DNA from: UBA6182 sp964479585
GTDB lineage: Bacteria > Bacillota_I > Bacilli_A > Erysipelotrichales > Erysipelotrichaceae
Length of the DNA stretch: 64,000 nt
Assembly: GCA_964479585.1 (NCBI GenBank)
Contig: CAYZMP010000002.1
Coordinates: forward strand, 33,721-97,720
Direction of reading: 5' to 3'
The notes beneath the pieces are model-generated. The model saw nothing but the letters and a program-made list of their open reading frames with translations, was not told the DNA's origin and made no database searches. Numbering within the stretch: position 1 is the first letter of the stretch; every line of letters begins with the position of its first letter. Positions 43,949 to 53,578 of the stretch are shown in pieces. The position numbers and the translations under genes are program-made.

Positions 43949-44776
43949 TTACTCTCCTGTTGCTAGTTTTGAACGAATCTTCGTTGAAACAGCTTCTATT
44001 ACCAATACTAACAAAATTAGACCAATAAGCAAGGCTCCTACATCGCTCCATCTAAAAGCGTTAATAGCAAAGATAAGCGGCGCACCAATACCACCAGCAC
44101 CAACCATACCTAAAATCGTTGCGTATTTAACGTTAATTTCAAAACGATAAATGGCGGTTGACGCAAAATTACTTAATAATTGTGGGATAATGCCATATTG
44201 GATTTTTTGAATCGTATTGCACCCAGAAGCATCCAACGCTTCAATAATTCCAGGATCTAAATCTTCAATAACTTCAATAAACAATTTCGCAATCATACCT
44301 ATACTAGCGACAGATAAGGTTAATACCCCTGTAAAAGCTCCAGGTCCTGTAACACGAATAAACATAAGTCCATAAACAACCGCTGGAAAAGTACGAATGA
44401 CAACAATAATGGAAACCCCGATACTTGCCATCCATTTAGGAACGATATTACGAGAAGATAAAAATGCGATTGGTATTGAAATAACAGTACCAATAATGGT
44501 TCCTAAAAATGCAATCGCTGTTGTTTCCAACAGTAAAAACGGTACTGCGCTTCTAGAACTAAAATTAAAAAGATAATCCATGTTCGGTGAAAAAATACTT
44601 CTTAAAATATTGCGAGCAACACGAACACCAGTATCAGTTAAACCATTGTAACTAATGTAATTGTTGGCTATCATAAGTATGATGATAAAAAATAATGTGA
44701 TTGCGACTTTAAGTGGCCATGATTTTGGAGCGTTTTCTAAAACCTCTTGGACCGTTAGTTTCTTTTTACTCATCAT
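43949..44776 (-). CDS. phnE: Phosphonate-type ABC transporter permease, second copy
   Basis: A 275-aa inner-membrane permease with six helices and the EAA-type coupling loop (EALDASGCNTIQKIQYGIIPQL). Paired with the preceding permease; overlap of 4 nt. The pair forms the channel served by PhnC. It ends 3 nt before the OsmC gene. Confidence 0.92.
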   Translation of the reverse strand: MMSKKKLTVQEVLENAPKSWPLKVAITLFFIIILMIANNYISYNGLTDTGVRVARNILRSIFSPNMDYLFNFSSRSAVPFLLLETTAIAFLGTIIGTVISIPIAFLSSRNIVPKWMASIGVSIIVVIRTFPAVVYGLMFIRVTGPGAFTGVLTLSVASIGMIAKLFIEVIEDLDPGIIEALDASGCNTIQKIQYGIIPQLLSNFASTAIYRFEINVKYATILGMVGAGGIGAPLIFAINAFRWSDVGALLIGLILLVLVIEAVSTKIRSKLATGE

Positions 44777-45594
44777 AACAACTTCTTTCTAATGGTACGG
44801 GAAATATTTTCAATGATCAATACCGTAACCATAAGCACCAACAAAATCATTCCTACATCAGGATAAACTCGCCATGCTAAACGTTCATTTAATATAATAC
44901 CAATACCACCAGCACCAACATACCCTAAAATGGCTGCATTACGAATATTCATTTCAAAGTTATACAACGCTAATGAGTAATATTGACCCCAAAGTTGAGG
45001 CATAATAGCAGCCCAAAAGGCTTGGATACGATTGGCACCACTTGAAAGCAATGCTTCAAAAGGTCCTAAATCTGCAGTATCGATAAGTTCAAAAAACATT
45101 TTTGTCATAATCGTAAAGGTAAACAGTGCAATCGCTACTGTACCTGCAAAGGTACCTGGACCAAAAATAATCCTAAAAATTAACGCTAAGACTAATACCG
45201 GTAAAGTACGTAGCACACTGGATATAGCTTTTGTAATACCACGAAACACATTGCTTTGATTCATCGTTGTGCTTGAAGCATACGCCATCGGTAGTGCTAA
45301 AATAACGCCAACTAATGTCCCAACTACACTCATCATTAAAGTGGCGATAAGTGGATTAACAACATTTGAAAAGTAAGCGAAATTTGGCGGAATCATACGA
45401 CTCACAATAATCCAAAATTGTTCACCACGAGCAATCAATGTCGCAAAACTAAATCGAGTGATGTTCATGCTATACACTGTAATAAACACTAAAATCGGTA
45501 GTATATAATACATAGGATTTAGTTTGGGTTGAACTTGTTTGCCATTGGATAAAACAATTGGTTTGGGTCTAAAAAGTTGTTTGACCTTCTCCAT
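44773..45594 (-). CDS. phnE: Phosphonate-type ABC transporter permease, first copy
   Basis: A 273-aa permease with six helices and the coupling loop EALLSSGANRIQAFWAAIMPQL. The gene starts 3 nt after phnC. Two unlike permeases suggest a heterodimeric channel, common in Gram-positive Phn/Ptx-type transporters. Confidence 0.92.
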   Translation of the reverse strand: MEKVKQLFRPKPIVLSNGKQVQPKLNPMYYILPILVFITVYSMNITRFSFATLIARGEQFWIIVSRMIPPNFAYFSNVVNPLIATLMMSVVGTLVGVILALPMAYASSTTMNQSNVFRGITKAISSVLRTLPVLVLALIFRIIFGPGTFAGTVAIALFTFTIMTKMFFELIDTADLGPFEALLSSGANRIQAFWAAIMPQLWGQYYSLALYNFEMNIRNAAILGYVGAGGIGIILNERLAWRVYPDVGMILLVLMVTVLIIENISRTIRKKLL

Positions 45595-45597
45595 GTC

Positions 45598-46365
45598 TTA
45601 CTCCTCTCCCATCAATTCATCTTCACTTAATTGTCTTCCATAAATTTCAGTTAAAATATCTTCATTAATGTCTGAAGATGGACCATCAAACACAATTAAT
45701 CCTTCTTTTATTCCTATGACTCGTCGAGCATACTTTAATGCAATATCCACATGGTGCATGTTAGCAATAACTGTAATATTCAAGTCTTTATTTACTTTTA
45801 CAAAGTCACTCATTACTTGATGTGAAGTAACAGGATCTAACGATGCAACTGGTTCATCGGCTAATATAATTTGTGGTTCTTGTGCTAGTGTACGAGCTAA
45901 AGCAACACGTTGTTGTTGACCACCTGAAAGCTGATCAGCACGTGTGTATGTTTTTTCTAAAATCCCTACTTTATCCAATGCTTCTAAAGCAATCATTCGA
46001 TCTTTCTTTGAATATAAACCTAACATACTTTTATAAAAAGGCATGTCCGCAACACGAGCCGCTAACACATTTTTAATAACAGTAGTACGTTTGATTAAAT
46101 TGAATGACTGAAACACCATCCCAATATCACGACGGAATCGACGTAACTTCTTCCCTTTTAAGGAAGTAACATCAATATCATTGACCAGCAGAGTACCTGT
46201 TGATATTTTGATCATTTGATTAATCGTACGCAATAGTGTGGATTTACCAGCACCTGATAAACCGATAATAGCAACAAAATCCCCTTGTTCAATATCAAGG
46301 GTTATACCACGTAGTGCCGATACACCATTAGGATATGTTTTCGTGACATCTTTAAACTGAATCAT
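45598..46365 (-). CDS. phnC: Phosphonate-type ABC transporter ATP-binding protein
   Basis: The 255-aa ATPase has Walker A GLSGAGKST, signature LSGGQQQRVALA and Walker B IILADEPVASLDP, with the PhnC-specific stretch IGMVFQSFNLIKRTTVIKNVL. It powers the two PhnE permeases. It is separated from phnD by a terminator-like hairpin that should lower its expression relative to the binding protein. Confidence 0.94.
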   Translation of the reverse strand: MIQFKDVTKTYPNGVSALRGITLDIEQGDFVAIIGLSGAGKSTLLRTINQMIKISTGTLLVNDIDVTSLKGKKLRRFRRDIGMVFQSFNLIKRTTVIKNVLAARVADMPFYKSMLGLYSKKDRMIALEALDKVGILEKTYTRADQLSGGQQQRVALARTLAQEPQIILADEPVASLDPVTSHQVMSDFVKVNKDLNITVIANMHHVDIALKYARRVIGIKEGLIVFDGPSSDINEDILTEIYGRQLSEDELMGEE

Positions 46366-46380
46366 AATTCCTCCTAGAAT

Positions 46381-46408
46381 AAAAAAAGAAGCGAGGCTAG
46401 GCCTCGCT
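46381..46408 (-). terminator. Partial terminator between phnD and phnC
   Basis: On the minus strand AGCGAGGC-CTA-GCCTCGCT followed by TCTTTTTTT. It lies 6 nt after phnD and 16 nt before the phnC start, a classic stoichiometry-setting hairpin. Confidence 0.85.
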
Positions 46409-46414
46409 GGTTAG

Positions 46415-47461
46415 TTAATTGCCTTGTGCAATTCTTTGCGCTTCACGAGCTCCATCATAATCAGAATCAGTAACTACTTTATAACCTTCATGATTATAAA
46501 TAGAAATTGCCTCTAATCCAACAGGATCTTGACCGATTTCAATAAATGCTTCTTGAATAGCAACTTTTAGTTCATCAGTCATTTCTGGATTGTTTAATGT
46601 TACAGAAATTGTATCGTTAAAGATTCCTTCGGTAACACCAATAACTGGCATTTCAACCCAAATTTCTTCTTCACGTTCCCACTCTGTAGTCCAGCTTTCG
46701 CCATAGTCACGACGAATGTCAGCATAACCAACACCCACATCACATGTTCCGCCAGATAAACCTTGGGCGATTTCACCATAACCACCAGGTACTGGTGCTT
46801 TGTCTAAATCAGCAATTGTCTTATCAAAGTTGTTTAATAACCACATTGTTGGATAAACATATCCAGCTGATGAAGTTGGGCTATTGGATACACACCATTG
46901 TGCACCATTAACATCATCCCATGTTAATTCTTCATCGTTATTAACTTTTTCTGCTAGCATTTTACCATACTCACTTGGTCCAGCATAAATTAATGAACGG
47001 TAATACGTAACTTGGTTTTCAGGTTCGCCAAGTGTTGGCTCGCCATCGTTCCAGTCAGCAGCATTTTCACTGTCTTTGTTTAAACCAGCACGTGTTGCGG
47101 CTAGAATAACTTCAACACCATCATCGGCATAAGCAACATATGTTCCACCTGGTAAAAATCCGACATGTGCAGATCCTGCAGCAAGTGCATCACCTGCAGC
47201 GTTGTAATCTGTAGTAACTTCAATCGTTACTTCATTTACAGTAAACCCTCTTTCACCTAATTTGGTAATTAATAGATCTTTTAGAGGCTCAGTAGCGTCT
47301 AAAATTAATCCAGGGTCACGACTTGGTACAAACAACACAACCAAGTTTTCAATCACTTGTTCTTCAGAGCCATTATCATTGCCATTGTCATCAGTTGTAC
47401 AAGCGGCTAATGCTCCAAACAACAAGAAAGCAACTACAAACAATTTAAAAAATGTTTTCAT
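46415..47461 (-). CDS. phnD: Phosphonate/phosphite-type ABC transporter substrate-binding lipoprotein
   Basis: The signal peptide ends in a lipobox (FGALAAC, Cys at residue 20), giving a membrane-anchored binding protein of 348 aa. The core has the PhnD-like signatures LVVLFVPSRDPGLI, DALAAGSAHVGFLPGGTYVAY and SNSPTSSAGYVYPTMWLL. Ligand may be phosphonate, phosphite, phosphate or another oxyanion; no phosphonate lyase or phosphite dehydrogenase gene is nearby. ATG at 47461 follows AGGAGGG. Confidence 0.92.
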   Translation of the reverse strand: MKTFFKLFVVAFLLFGALAACTTDDNGNDNGSEEQVIENLVVLFVPSRDPGLILDATEPLKDLLITKLGERGFTVNEVTIEVTTDYNAAGDALAAGSAHVGFLPGGTYVAYADDGVEVILAATRAGLNKDSENAADWNDGEPTLGEPENQVTYYRSLIYAGPSEYGKMLAEKVNNDEELTWDDVNGAQWCVSNSPTSSAGYVYPTMWLLNNFDKTIADLDKAPVPGGYGEIAQGLSGGTCDVGVGYADIRRDYGESWTTEWEREEEIWVEMPVIGVTEGIFNDTISVTLNNPEMTDELKVAIQEAFIEIGQDPVGLEAISIYNHEGYKVVTDSDYDGAREAQRIAQGN

Positions 47462-47559
47462 TGGTTCCCTCCTGTAGTTTTCTCTACGTATGCATTCTAT
47501 CACATGAAAACTTTTGCCTCAACGCTTTCAACACATTTTCAAAAACTTTTAACAGAACA

Positions 47560-47588
47560 TTAACATTGTGTGTTGTATTTGTTATAAT
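47560..47588 (+). promoter_or_regulatory. Promoter of the nucleotidase-purA operon
   Basis: TTAACA (47560-47565), a 17-bp spacer ending in TGT, and TATAAT (47583-47588). Confidence 0.8.
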
Positions 47589-47603
47589 GATGCCGGTGAT
47601 GAA

Positions 47604-49115
47604 ATGAAAAAGATACGTTTTATCGTCAGTAGTGATATTCATGGTGTTATCTATGATCATCGCTATGGCGATAACAGCAAACACCCTATGGGGCTTGCTC
47701 GACTTTCTTCGTATTTAAAGAAAGCAAGAGAAAGTGATGATGTTCTTTACATCGACAACGGAGATGCACTTCAAGGTACTCCTTTATTAACATACATAAA
47801 TAAAGAAAACAAAAAACCTCATGCTTTGTCAGAGGTTTTTGCACGTTGTAAAATCAATTATTACAATTTAGGCAACCATGATTTTAATTATGGTAAAGAT
47901 GTTTTGTTTAATTTCATGCAAAGCATGCATGCACCATGCATTACAACTAATGTTCTCTATCAGAATAAACCGATTGGAAAAAGTGCGATAAAAACAGTGT
48001 CAAATATCACTTTTGGCATCATTGGTGTCGTGACTGATTACATTTTACATTGGGAACAACCTTCTCACATTGAAGGCTTTACTTTTTTAGATGTAGTGGA
48101 TACTGTAAAAAAAGAAATTGAACATTTAAAGAATCAAGTAGATACCATTATTGTTGTCTATCATGGTGGTTTTGAAAGAGATTTACTTACCGATAAACCA
48201 ACAGAAAGATTAACCGGTGAAAATGTTGGTTCACAACTTGCTAAGTTAGATGATATTGAGGTGTTGTTTACTGGTCATCAACATCGCTCGATCAACACAA
48301 CGATAAACAATACTTTAGCCCTTCAATGTGCAAACAATGCTACCCAAGTGATGCAAGTGACATTTGATCCACAAACAAAACAAAAGCATGGTGAGTTAAT
48401 TACATTCGAACACGAAGACATGGATATTAAGGTTGTACAAGCGTTGGCAACACTCGAAGAAAAGACACAGATTTGGTTAGATCAACCGATTGGTTATGTC
48501 AATCAGTCACTACGTATTGACGATCAAAAGCAAGCACGACTGCATAAACATCCATTAGTTAGCTTTATTAACCAAGTACAACTCGATGTGAGTAACGCAC
48601 AGCTTAGTGCTACTAGTTTGTTTAATGATGCCATTGGGTTAAATAAAAAAATTAGCATGCGTGATTTAGTTAGTACATATGTGTATCCAAACACGCTAGT
48701 AGTTAAAGAGCTAAGTGGAAAAGAAGTCAAAGAAATGTTAGAACATAGTGCCCAGTATTTCATCGTTAATGATAAAGGTGACATTGATATTAATCCCACT
48801 TATATTTCACCTAAACCACAACACTTTAACTATGACATGATGGATGGTGTAGCGTACACCATCAAGGTTAGTAATCCAGTAGGCAAAAGAATTATAACAC
48901 TCACTTATCAAGGAAAACCTGTGCAAGATGATGAATCATTTTTAGTAGCTATGAACAACTATCGTGCTGTTGGTGGTGGAGATTATGGTATGGTGGCACA
49001 AGCACCTACTGTTATTGATACCGGAAAAGACATGGTAGATATATTAATGGAATACATCACTAAGCATAGTCCAATCCAAGTGAAACATACAAACAACATA
49101 AAGGTACTACGTTAA
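47604..49115 (+). CDS. 5'-nucleotidase / UDP-sugar hydrolase family metallophosphatase
   Basis: A 503-aa two-domain enzyme. The N-terminal metallophosphoesterase shows SSDIHG, DNGDALQGTP, LGNHDFNYG, VVYHGGFE and FTGHQHRS in order. The C-terminal 5_nucleotid_C substrate domain spans residues about 290-480 (NNYRAVGGGDYG). There is no signal peptide, so unlike E. coli UshA it is cytoplasmic, as in Bacillus YunD. ATG at 47604 is chosen because a start at 47568 would fall before the promoter's -10. It heads a run of purine genes. Confidence 0.9.
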   Translation: MKKIRFIVSSDIHGVIYDHRYGDNSKHPMGLARLSSYLKKARESDDVLYIDNGDALQGTPLLTYINKENKKPHALSEVFARCKINYYNLGNHDFNYGKDVLFNFMQSMHAPCITTNVLYQNKPIGKSAIKTVSNITFGIIGVVTDYILHWEQPSHIEGFTFLDVVDTVKKEIEHLKNQVDTIIVVYHGGFERDLLTDKPTERLTGENVGSQLAKLDDIEVLFTGHQHRSINTTINNTLALQCANNATQVMQVTFDPQTKQKHGELITFEHEDMDIKVVQALATLEEKTQIWLDQPIGYVNQSLRIDDQKQARLHKHPLVSFINQVQLDVSNAQLSATSLFNDAIGLNKKISMRDLVSTYVYPNTLVVKELSGKEVKEMLEHSAQYFIVNDKGDIDINPTYISPKPQHFNYDMMDGVAYTIKVSNPVGKRIITLTYQGKPVQDDESFLVAMNNYRAVGGGDYGMVAQAPTVIDTGKDMVDILMEYITKHSPIQVKHTNNIKVLR

Positions 49116-49123
49116 GGAGCGAT

Positions 49124-50515
49124 ATGAAAAAATCAGACGTTATTATCATTGGTGGTGGAATAAGTGGTCTTATGATGGCTTATACACTAAAGCAAAGCAA
49201 TCCAGAACTCTCCATCACATTGCTTGAAAAAGGACATTCTTTAGATCGTCGTAAATGTCCTATTATTGAGAAAAAAGTGAAGTCATGCATTGATTGTGAG
49301 TATTGTGCCATCATGGAAGGTCTTGCTGGTGCAGGTGCTTATTCCGATGGAAAATACATTATCTCTACAGAGTATGGTGGATGGCTTACAGAGTTTTATG
49401 ATTCTCAAACTGTGTTGGATGCTATTGAGCAAGCAGATCAAATTTTGCAGCAATTTGGCGCAACCAAAGAGCGATATTATCCCGATGCATCACTCAAGCA
49501 ACTTTGCTTAAAACATGATTTACACATTCAATCTGCTCAAGTAAAACACTTAGGAACCGATGAAAATCAAAAAACAATGCATCGTTTTATCCATGCAATT
49601 GAACAAAATGTCGAAATCATTCCTTTAGCAAATGTTACTGATGTCGATAAAGACACCAAAGTAGTTACATACCATAAAGATAAACAAACCTACCATATTC
49701 AAGGCGAAAGTGTTGTGTTTGCTATTGGTCGTAGTGGTTCTGACTTTTTCTCATCTTGGTGTCAAAATCATCAAATACCTCTTACAAACAACCAAGTCGA
49801 TATTGGTGTACGAGTGGAATTGCCTTATGAAATATGGTCTGATTTCTCGCAAAAAATTTATGAACCAAAAATCTGGTATCGTTCAAAGAAATACAACGAT
49901 AAAACACGGATGTTTTGTTTTAACGAAAAAGGACATGTGGTCATTGAAAACACCGATGGCATTAAAACTGTGAATGGTCACTCTTTTAAAGATCCTTCAA
50001 AACATAGTGCTAACTCTAATTTCGCTTTGTTAAATACGATTCACTTTACGACTCCTTTTGATGAACCGATTGCGTATGCTCGTTATGTTGCTAAACTGGC
50101 AAACATGATTAGTGGTAATGGTGTGCTTGTTCAACGGTTAGGTGATTTACTTCAAGGAAGAAGAACTAACCAACAACGTTTAATGCAATCATCCACCATC
50201 CCAACAGCGCATGCTGTGGCTGGTGATTTAAGCTTGTGTATACCTAAGCGGCAAATGGATAACATTGTAGAAACATTATTAGCACTTGATCATGTTGCAC
50301 CAGGCACAGCCAATGAAGATACTTTGCTTTATGGAGTCGAGTGCAAATACTACTCTGCAAGACCAAACACTCATGATTTTGAGCTTGAAAACACAAATGG
50401 TATTTATGCTATTGGTGATGGTGCCGGCTTTACACGTTCACTATCCCATGCAGCAGCCCATGGTATTTTAGTAGGACAAAGCATGGTTAAAAAACATTTT
50501 AAGGAGCGTTTATGA
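49124..50515 (+). CDS. NAD(P)/FAD-dependent dehydrogenase (COG2509-like)
   Basis: The 463-aa flavoprotein begins with an FAD-binding Rossmann loop (VIIIGGGISGLMMAYTL) and ends with the second FAD contact (GIYAIGDGAGFTRSLSHAAAHG). After the first strand there is a cysteine cluster (KCPIIEKKVKSC, IDCEYC) typical of this uncharacterised family. The substrate is unknown. It is read through from the nucleotidase gene and overlaps purB by 4 nt, an unexpected link to purine synthesis. Confidence 0.88.
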   Translation: MKKSDVIIIGGGISGLMMAYTLKQSNPELSITLLEKGHSLDRRKCPIIEKKVKSCIDCEYCAIMEGLAGAGAYSDGKYIISTEYGGWLTEFYDSQTVLDAIEQADQILQQFGATKERYYPDASLKQLCLKHDLHIQSAQVKHLGTDENQKTMHRFIHAIEQNVEIIPLANVTDVDKDTKVVTYHKDKQTYHIQGESVVFAIGRSGSDFFSSWCQNHQIPLTNNQVDIGVRVELPYEIWSDFSQKIYEPKIWYRSKKYNDKTRMFCFNEKGHVVIENTDGIKTVNGHSFKDPSKHSANSNFALLNTIHFTTPFDEPIAYARYVAKLANMISGNGVLVQRLGDLLQGRRTNQQRLMQSSTIPTAHAVAGDLSLCIPKRQMDNIVETLLALDHVAPGTANEDTLLYGVECKYYSARPNTHDFELENTNGIYAIGDGAGFTRSLSHAAAHGILVGQSMVKKHFKERL

Positions 50516-51894
50516 AAACATATCAAAGTCCATTAACGACTCGCTATGGTAGTCAAGACATGCGAGCCTTGTTTAGCGATGATCATAAATTTACAACATG
50601 GCGGAAAGTATGGCTTGCTCTAGCAAAAGCACAACAGCAACTTGGATTAGACATTAGCGATCAACAAATCGCACAACTTGAGCAATATGTGAATGATTTA
50701 AACATGGATGTAGCAAAAGAATATGAAGAAGTATTGTTTCATGATGTGATGGCTCACCTTCATGCTTATGGTGATCAAGCGATAGATGCTAAGAAAATAC
50801 TGCATTTGGGGGCAACCTCTGCTTTTGTTAGTGATAATGCAGAAATACTAATTCAAAAAGAAGCGATGGCGTATATCTTAAAAAAGCTAATGTATGTATG
50901 TGACGCATTAATAGCACGCATAAAAGAAACAGCAGAAACGACCATCGTTGGCTTTACCCATTATCAAGTAGCACAACCAACAACCTTAGGAAAACGTTTA
51001 GCTATGTATTTGCAAGATTTTGCTAGTGATTTATCTCAAGTGGATCGTTGGTTTAATGATGTTAAATTGCGTGGTGTTAAAGGTACTACCGGTACTGCTG
51101 CAAGCTTCTTAAAACTGTTTGAGTATAATGAAAACAAAGTGTTTGAGCTTGATCATCTTTTTGCACAGTCGTTGCAGTTTAAAGAAACTTTCCCTATTAC
51201 TGGACAAACCTACCCTCGTAAGTTTGATTCTTTTACTCTTTTTATCTTAAGTGGAATTGCAAGCTCTGCGCACAAACTTGCTGTTGATTTTCGTTTGATG
51301 CAACATGATTTATTAATTAGTGAACCATTTGCAAAACACCAAGTTGGTTCTTCAGCAATGGCATACAAACGCAATCCAATCTTAAGTGAGAAAATTACTG
51401 GCTTAGCACGTAAAGTGATGGTGGATGCTCTTAATGGTCCGTTAACCGCATCCAATCAATGGTTAGAGCGTAGCTTAGATGATTCTAGCAACCGTCGTTT
51501 TGTCATTAGTGAGTCTTTTTTACTTGTGGATGAGATCTTAAACTCACTCACTAAACTAATCGAAGGATTTGTCATTGATAAACAGGCCATTGACCAACAG
51601 TTATCTCAAAACATGCATTTGCTTATTAGTGAACCATTACTGATGGCCATCACAAAAAAGGGATTGGATCGTCAAGTGTGGCATGAATATATTCGAGTTG
51701 CCTTTTTAGATTCATTATCCAACAAAGAAACTACCCTGTTATCATCACTAATGGCGATTGAGGATTTTCCATTAAATGAAGATGAAATAAATGAGTGCAT
51801 ATCGATAAAAAGCATAAGTGGCGTTGCATCTTTGCAAGCGATGCGATATGTAGGAGTTGTTGAGCAGTCACTAAAGGAGAGACAAGATGATTAA
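50512..51894 (+). CDS. purB: Adenylosuccinate lyase
   Basis: Cleaves adenylosuccinate to AMP + fumarate and SAICAR to AICAR + fumarate. The 460-aa protein has the fumarase-superfamily signature GSSAMAYKRNP, HLGATSAFVSDN near residue 100 and GFTHYQVAQPTTLGKR. The superfamily's catalytic loop Ser lies in the GSSAM motif. It overlaps purA by 8 nt, so the two AMP-forming steps are coupled. Confidence 0.96.
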   Translation: MKTYQSPLTTRYGSQDMRALFSDDHKFTTWRKVWLALAKAQQQLGLDISDQQIAQLEQYVNDLNMDVAKEYEEVLFHDVMAHLHAYGDQAIDAKKILHLGATSAFVSDNAEILIQKEAMAYILKKLMYVCDALIARIKETAETTIVGFTHYQVAQPTTLGKRLAMYLQDFASDLSQVDRWFNDVKLRGVKGTTGTAASFLKLFEYNENKVFELDHLFAQSLQFKETFPITGQTYPRKFDSFTLFILSGIASSAHKLAVDFRLMQHDLLISEPFAKHQVGSSAMAYKRNPILSEKITGLARKVMVDALNGPLTASNQWLERSLDDSSNRRFVISESFLLVDEILNSLTKLIEGFVIDKQAIDQQLSQNMHLLISEPLLMAITKKGLDRQVWHEYIRVAFLDSLSNKETTLLSSLMAIEDFPLNEDEINECISIKSISGVASLQAMRYVGVVEQSLKERQDD

Positions 51895-53161
51895 AGCAAT
51901 AGTAGGAGCTAACTGGGGTGATGAAGGTAAAGGAAAAGTAACTGACGTCATCGCACAACATGCCGATGTTGTGGTTCGTTTTCAAGGCGGAAACAACGCA
52001 GGGCATACGATTATTAATGAGTTTGGAAAATTTGCGTTGCACATGTTGCCTTCTGGAATTTTCAATGAGCATACCATGAATGTTATTGGTAATGGTGTAG
52101 CACTCAATATTCCTGCACTACTGCAAGAAATAGAGAACGTAAAATCAAAATACGATAAACCGTTTCAACTGATGGTTTCAGATCGTGCACAAATTGTCAT
52201 GAGTTACCATGTTAATTTTGATAAATACGAAGAAGAACGTTTATCAAAATCATCCTTTGGTTCTACTAAATCAGGGATTGCTCCTTTTTATGCGGATAAG
52301 TTTGCAAAAATTGGATTTCAAGTGTGTGAGCTCTTTGACTTAGATCATTACAATGAAAAGATCGATCGTCTTTTAGACATTAAAAACACACTGCTTACTC
52401 ACCTATATCAACAACCAGCACTTACTAAACAACAAATATTGGATGAACTTGCTGATCATCGTGATAAGATCGCACCGTATGTTGGTGATGTTATTGCTTA
52501 TTTAAACAAAGCACACCAAGAAAACAAAACCATTTTACTTGAAGGTCAGTTAGGTGCACTTCGTGATCCTGACTTTGGTATTTATCCTTATTCAACATCA
52601 TCTTCTACCATCGCTCCCTATGCTCCTGTTGGAGCTGGTTTACCAGTAGCCATTGATGAAGTATGGGCAGTCACAAAAGCATACTCCTCCGCAGTTGGAG
52701 CTGGTCCATTTGTGGCAGAACTTTTTGATGAAGCTGGAGATACACTACGAGCTAAAGGCGGTGATGCTGGTGAATATGGTGCCACAACAGGTCGCGCACG
52801 ACGAGTGGGGTATTTTGATTGTGTTGCCACACGATATGGGGTAAGTGTTCAAGGAGCAACCCATGTAGTCCTTACTAATTTAGATGTACTTTCTTACTTG
52901 GATGAAATCCCAGTCATTGTTGGATATGATACACCACACTTTCATCAAGATCGTTTCCCAAATATCACACGTATCAAACATTCTAAACCAATCTACACGA
53001 CGTTACCTGGTTGGAAATGTGATATTTCAAATGTAAAAGACTACAAGAAGCTTCCACAGCAAGCAAAGGATTATGTCGATTTTATTGAACAACAAATCAA
53101 TGTTGATATTGTATGGGTAAGCAATGGCCCCCATCGTGATCAACTATTGGTTCGAAAATAA
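51887..53161 (+). CDS. purA: Adenylosuccinate synthetase
   Basis: Joins IMP and aspartate using GTP. The 424-aa protein has the N-terminal GANWGDEGKGKVTD loop with catalytic Asp and Lys, NNAGHTI with catalytic His, and GEYGATTGRARRVGYFD toward the C-terminus. It ends the nucleotidase-FAD enzyme-purB-purA operon at a bidirectional terminator. Confidence 0.97.
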   Translation: MIKAIVGANWGDEGKGKVTDVIAQHADVVVRFQGGNNAGHTIINEFGKFALHMLPSGIFNEHTMNVIGNGVALNIPALLQEIENVKSKYDKPFQLMVSDRAQIVMSYHVNFDKYEEERLSKSSFGSTKSGIAPFYADKFAKIGFQVCELFDLDHYNEKIDRLLDIKNTLLTHLYQQPALTKQQILDELADHRDKIAPYVGDVIAYLNKAHQENKTILLEGQLGALRDPDFGIYPYSTSSSTIAPYAPVGAGLPVAIDEVWAVTKAYSSAVGAGPFVAELFDEAGDTLRAKGGDAGEYGATTGRARRVGYFDCVATRYGVSVQGATHVVLTNLDVLSYLDEIPVIVGYDTPHFHQDRFPNITRIKHSKPIYTTLPGWKCDISNVKDYKKLPQQAKDYVDFIEQQINVDIVWVSNGPHRDQLLVRK

Positions 53162-53166
53162 AAAAT

Positions 53167-53190
53167 AGAGGCGTCAATGTTGGCGCCTCT
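53167..53190. terminator. Bidirectional terminator of purA and the HxlR-like gene
   Basis: AGAGGCG (53167-53173) pairs with CGCCTCT (53184-53190). The HxlR-like stop codon (53174-53176) is in the loop. Confidence 0.8.
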
Positions 53191-53476
53191 TTGCATTTTC
53201 TAGTCGTTCTGATAGTTTTGATGCTTTAATCATGATTTCCATCATGTCTTGCCCTAAAATGGTAAGGTGGTATTCTTTATCATCCTTATGAAGTAGTCCA
53301 AACTCCAACAAAAGCTTTAACTTACGACGAAGCTCAGTAGAGCTTAGATATGGGATACAATGCAATATTTCGCTATAGCGATAATGTTTGTGATTAATGC
53401 TAAATAGTATTTCGCTAACCCATCGTTTTGAAACTATTTCTTGAACAATTGCGATGGAGTTGTGTAAGTCTTTCAT
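53174..53476 (-). CDS. HxlR-like winged-helix regulator
   Basis: A 100-aa DNA-binding protein with HxlR pattern: IVSKRWVSEILFSIN, then RYSEILHCIPYLSSTELRRKLKLLLEFGLL and the wing YHLTILGQDM. Members such as HypR and YodB sense electrophiles or oxidants through cysteine; one Cys occurs here (LHCIPY, near residue 43), in the recognition region. ATG at 53476 has GGAGG 4 nt upstream; a longer reading from 53566 crosses the operator. It is divergent from dps with a palindrome between them. Confidence 0.85.
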   Translation of the reverse strand: MKDLHNSIAIVQEIVSKRWVSEILFSINHKHYRYSEILHCIPYLSSTELRRKLKLLLEFGLLHKDDKEYHLTILGQDMMEIMIKASKLSERLENAKRRQH

Positions 53477-53487
53477 GATGCCTCCTA

Positions 53488-53514
53488 GGGACATAATTGT
53501 CTCTTTATTGTCCC
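53488..53514. promoter_or_regulatory. Palindromic operator candidate between the HxlR-like gene and dps
   Basis: GGGACA (53488-53493) and TGTCCC (53509-53514) with a third TGTC in between (53498-53501). The right arm overlaps the proposed dps -35 hexamer. Confidence 0.55.
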
Positions 53515-53535
53515 TTAAACCTATGATACTATAAG
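53508..53535 (+). promoter_or_regulatory. Promoter of dps
   Basis: TTGTCC (53508-53513), a 16-bp spacer and TATAAG (53530-53535). The -35 sits in the palindrome arm. Confidence 0.55.
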
Positions 53536-53578
53536 AATGTGGAAAACACAACATAACAACATTCAAAAGGAGGACGTT

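Noticed and set aside
47484..47684. Minus-strand 66-aa frame in the phnD-nucleotidase gap
   Set aside because: It overlaps the plus-strand promoter and coding start and has no ribosome-binding site.
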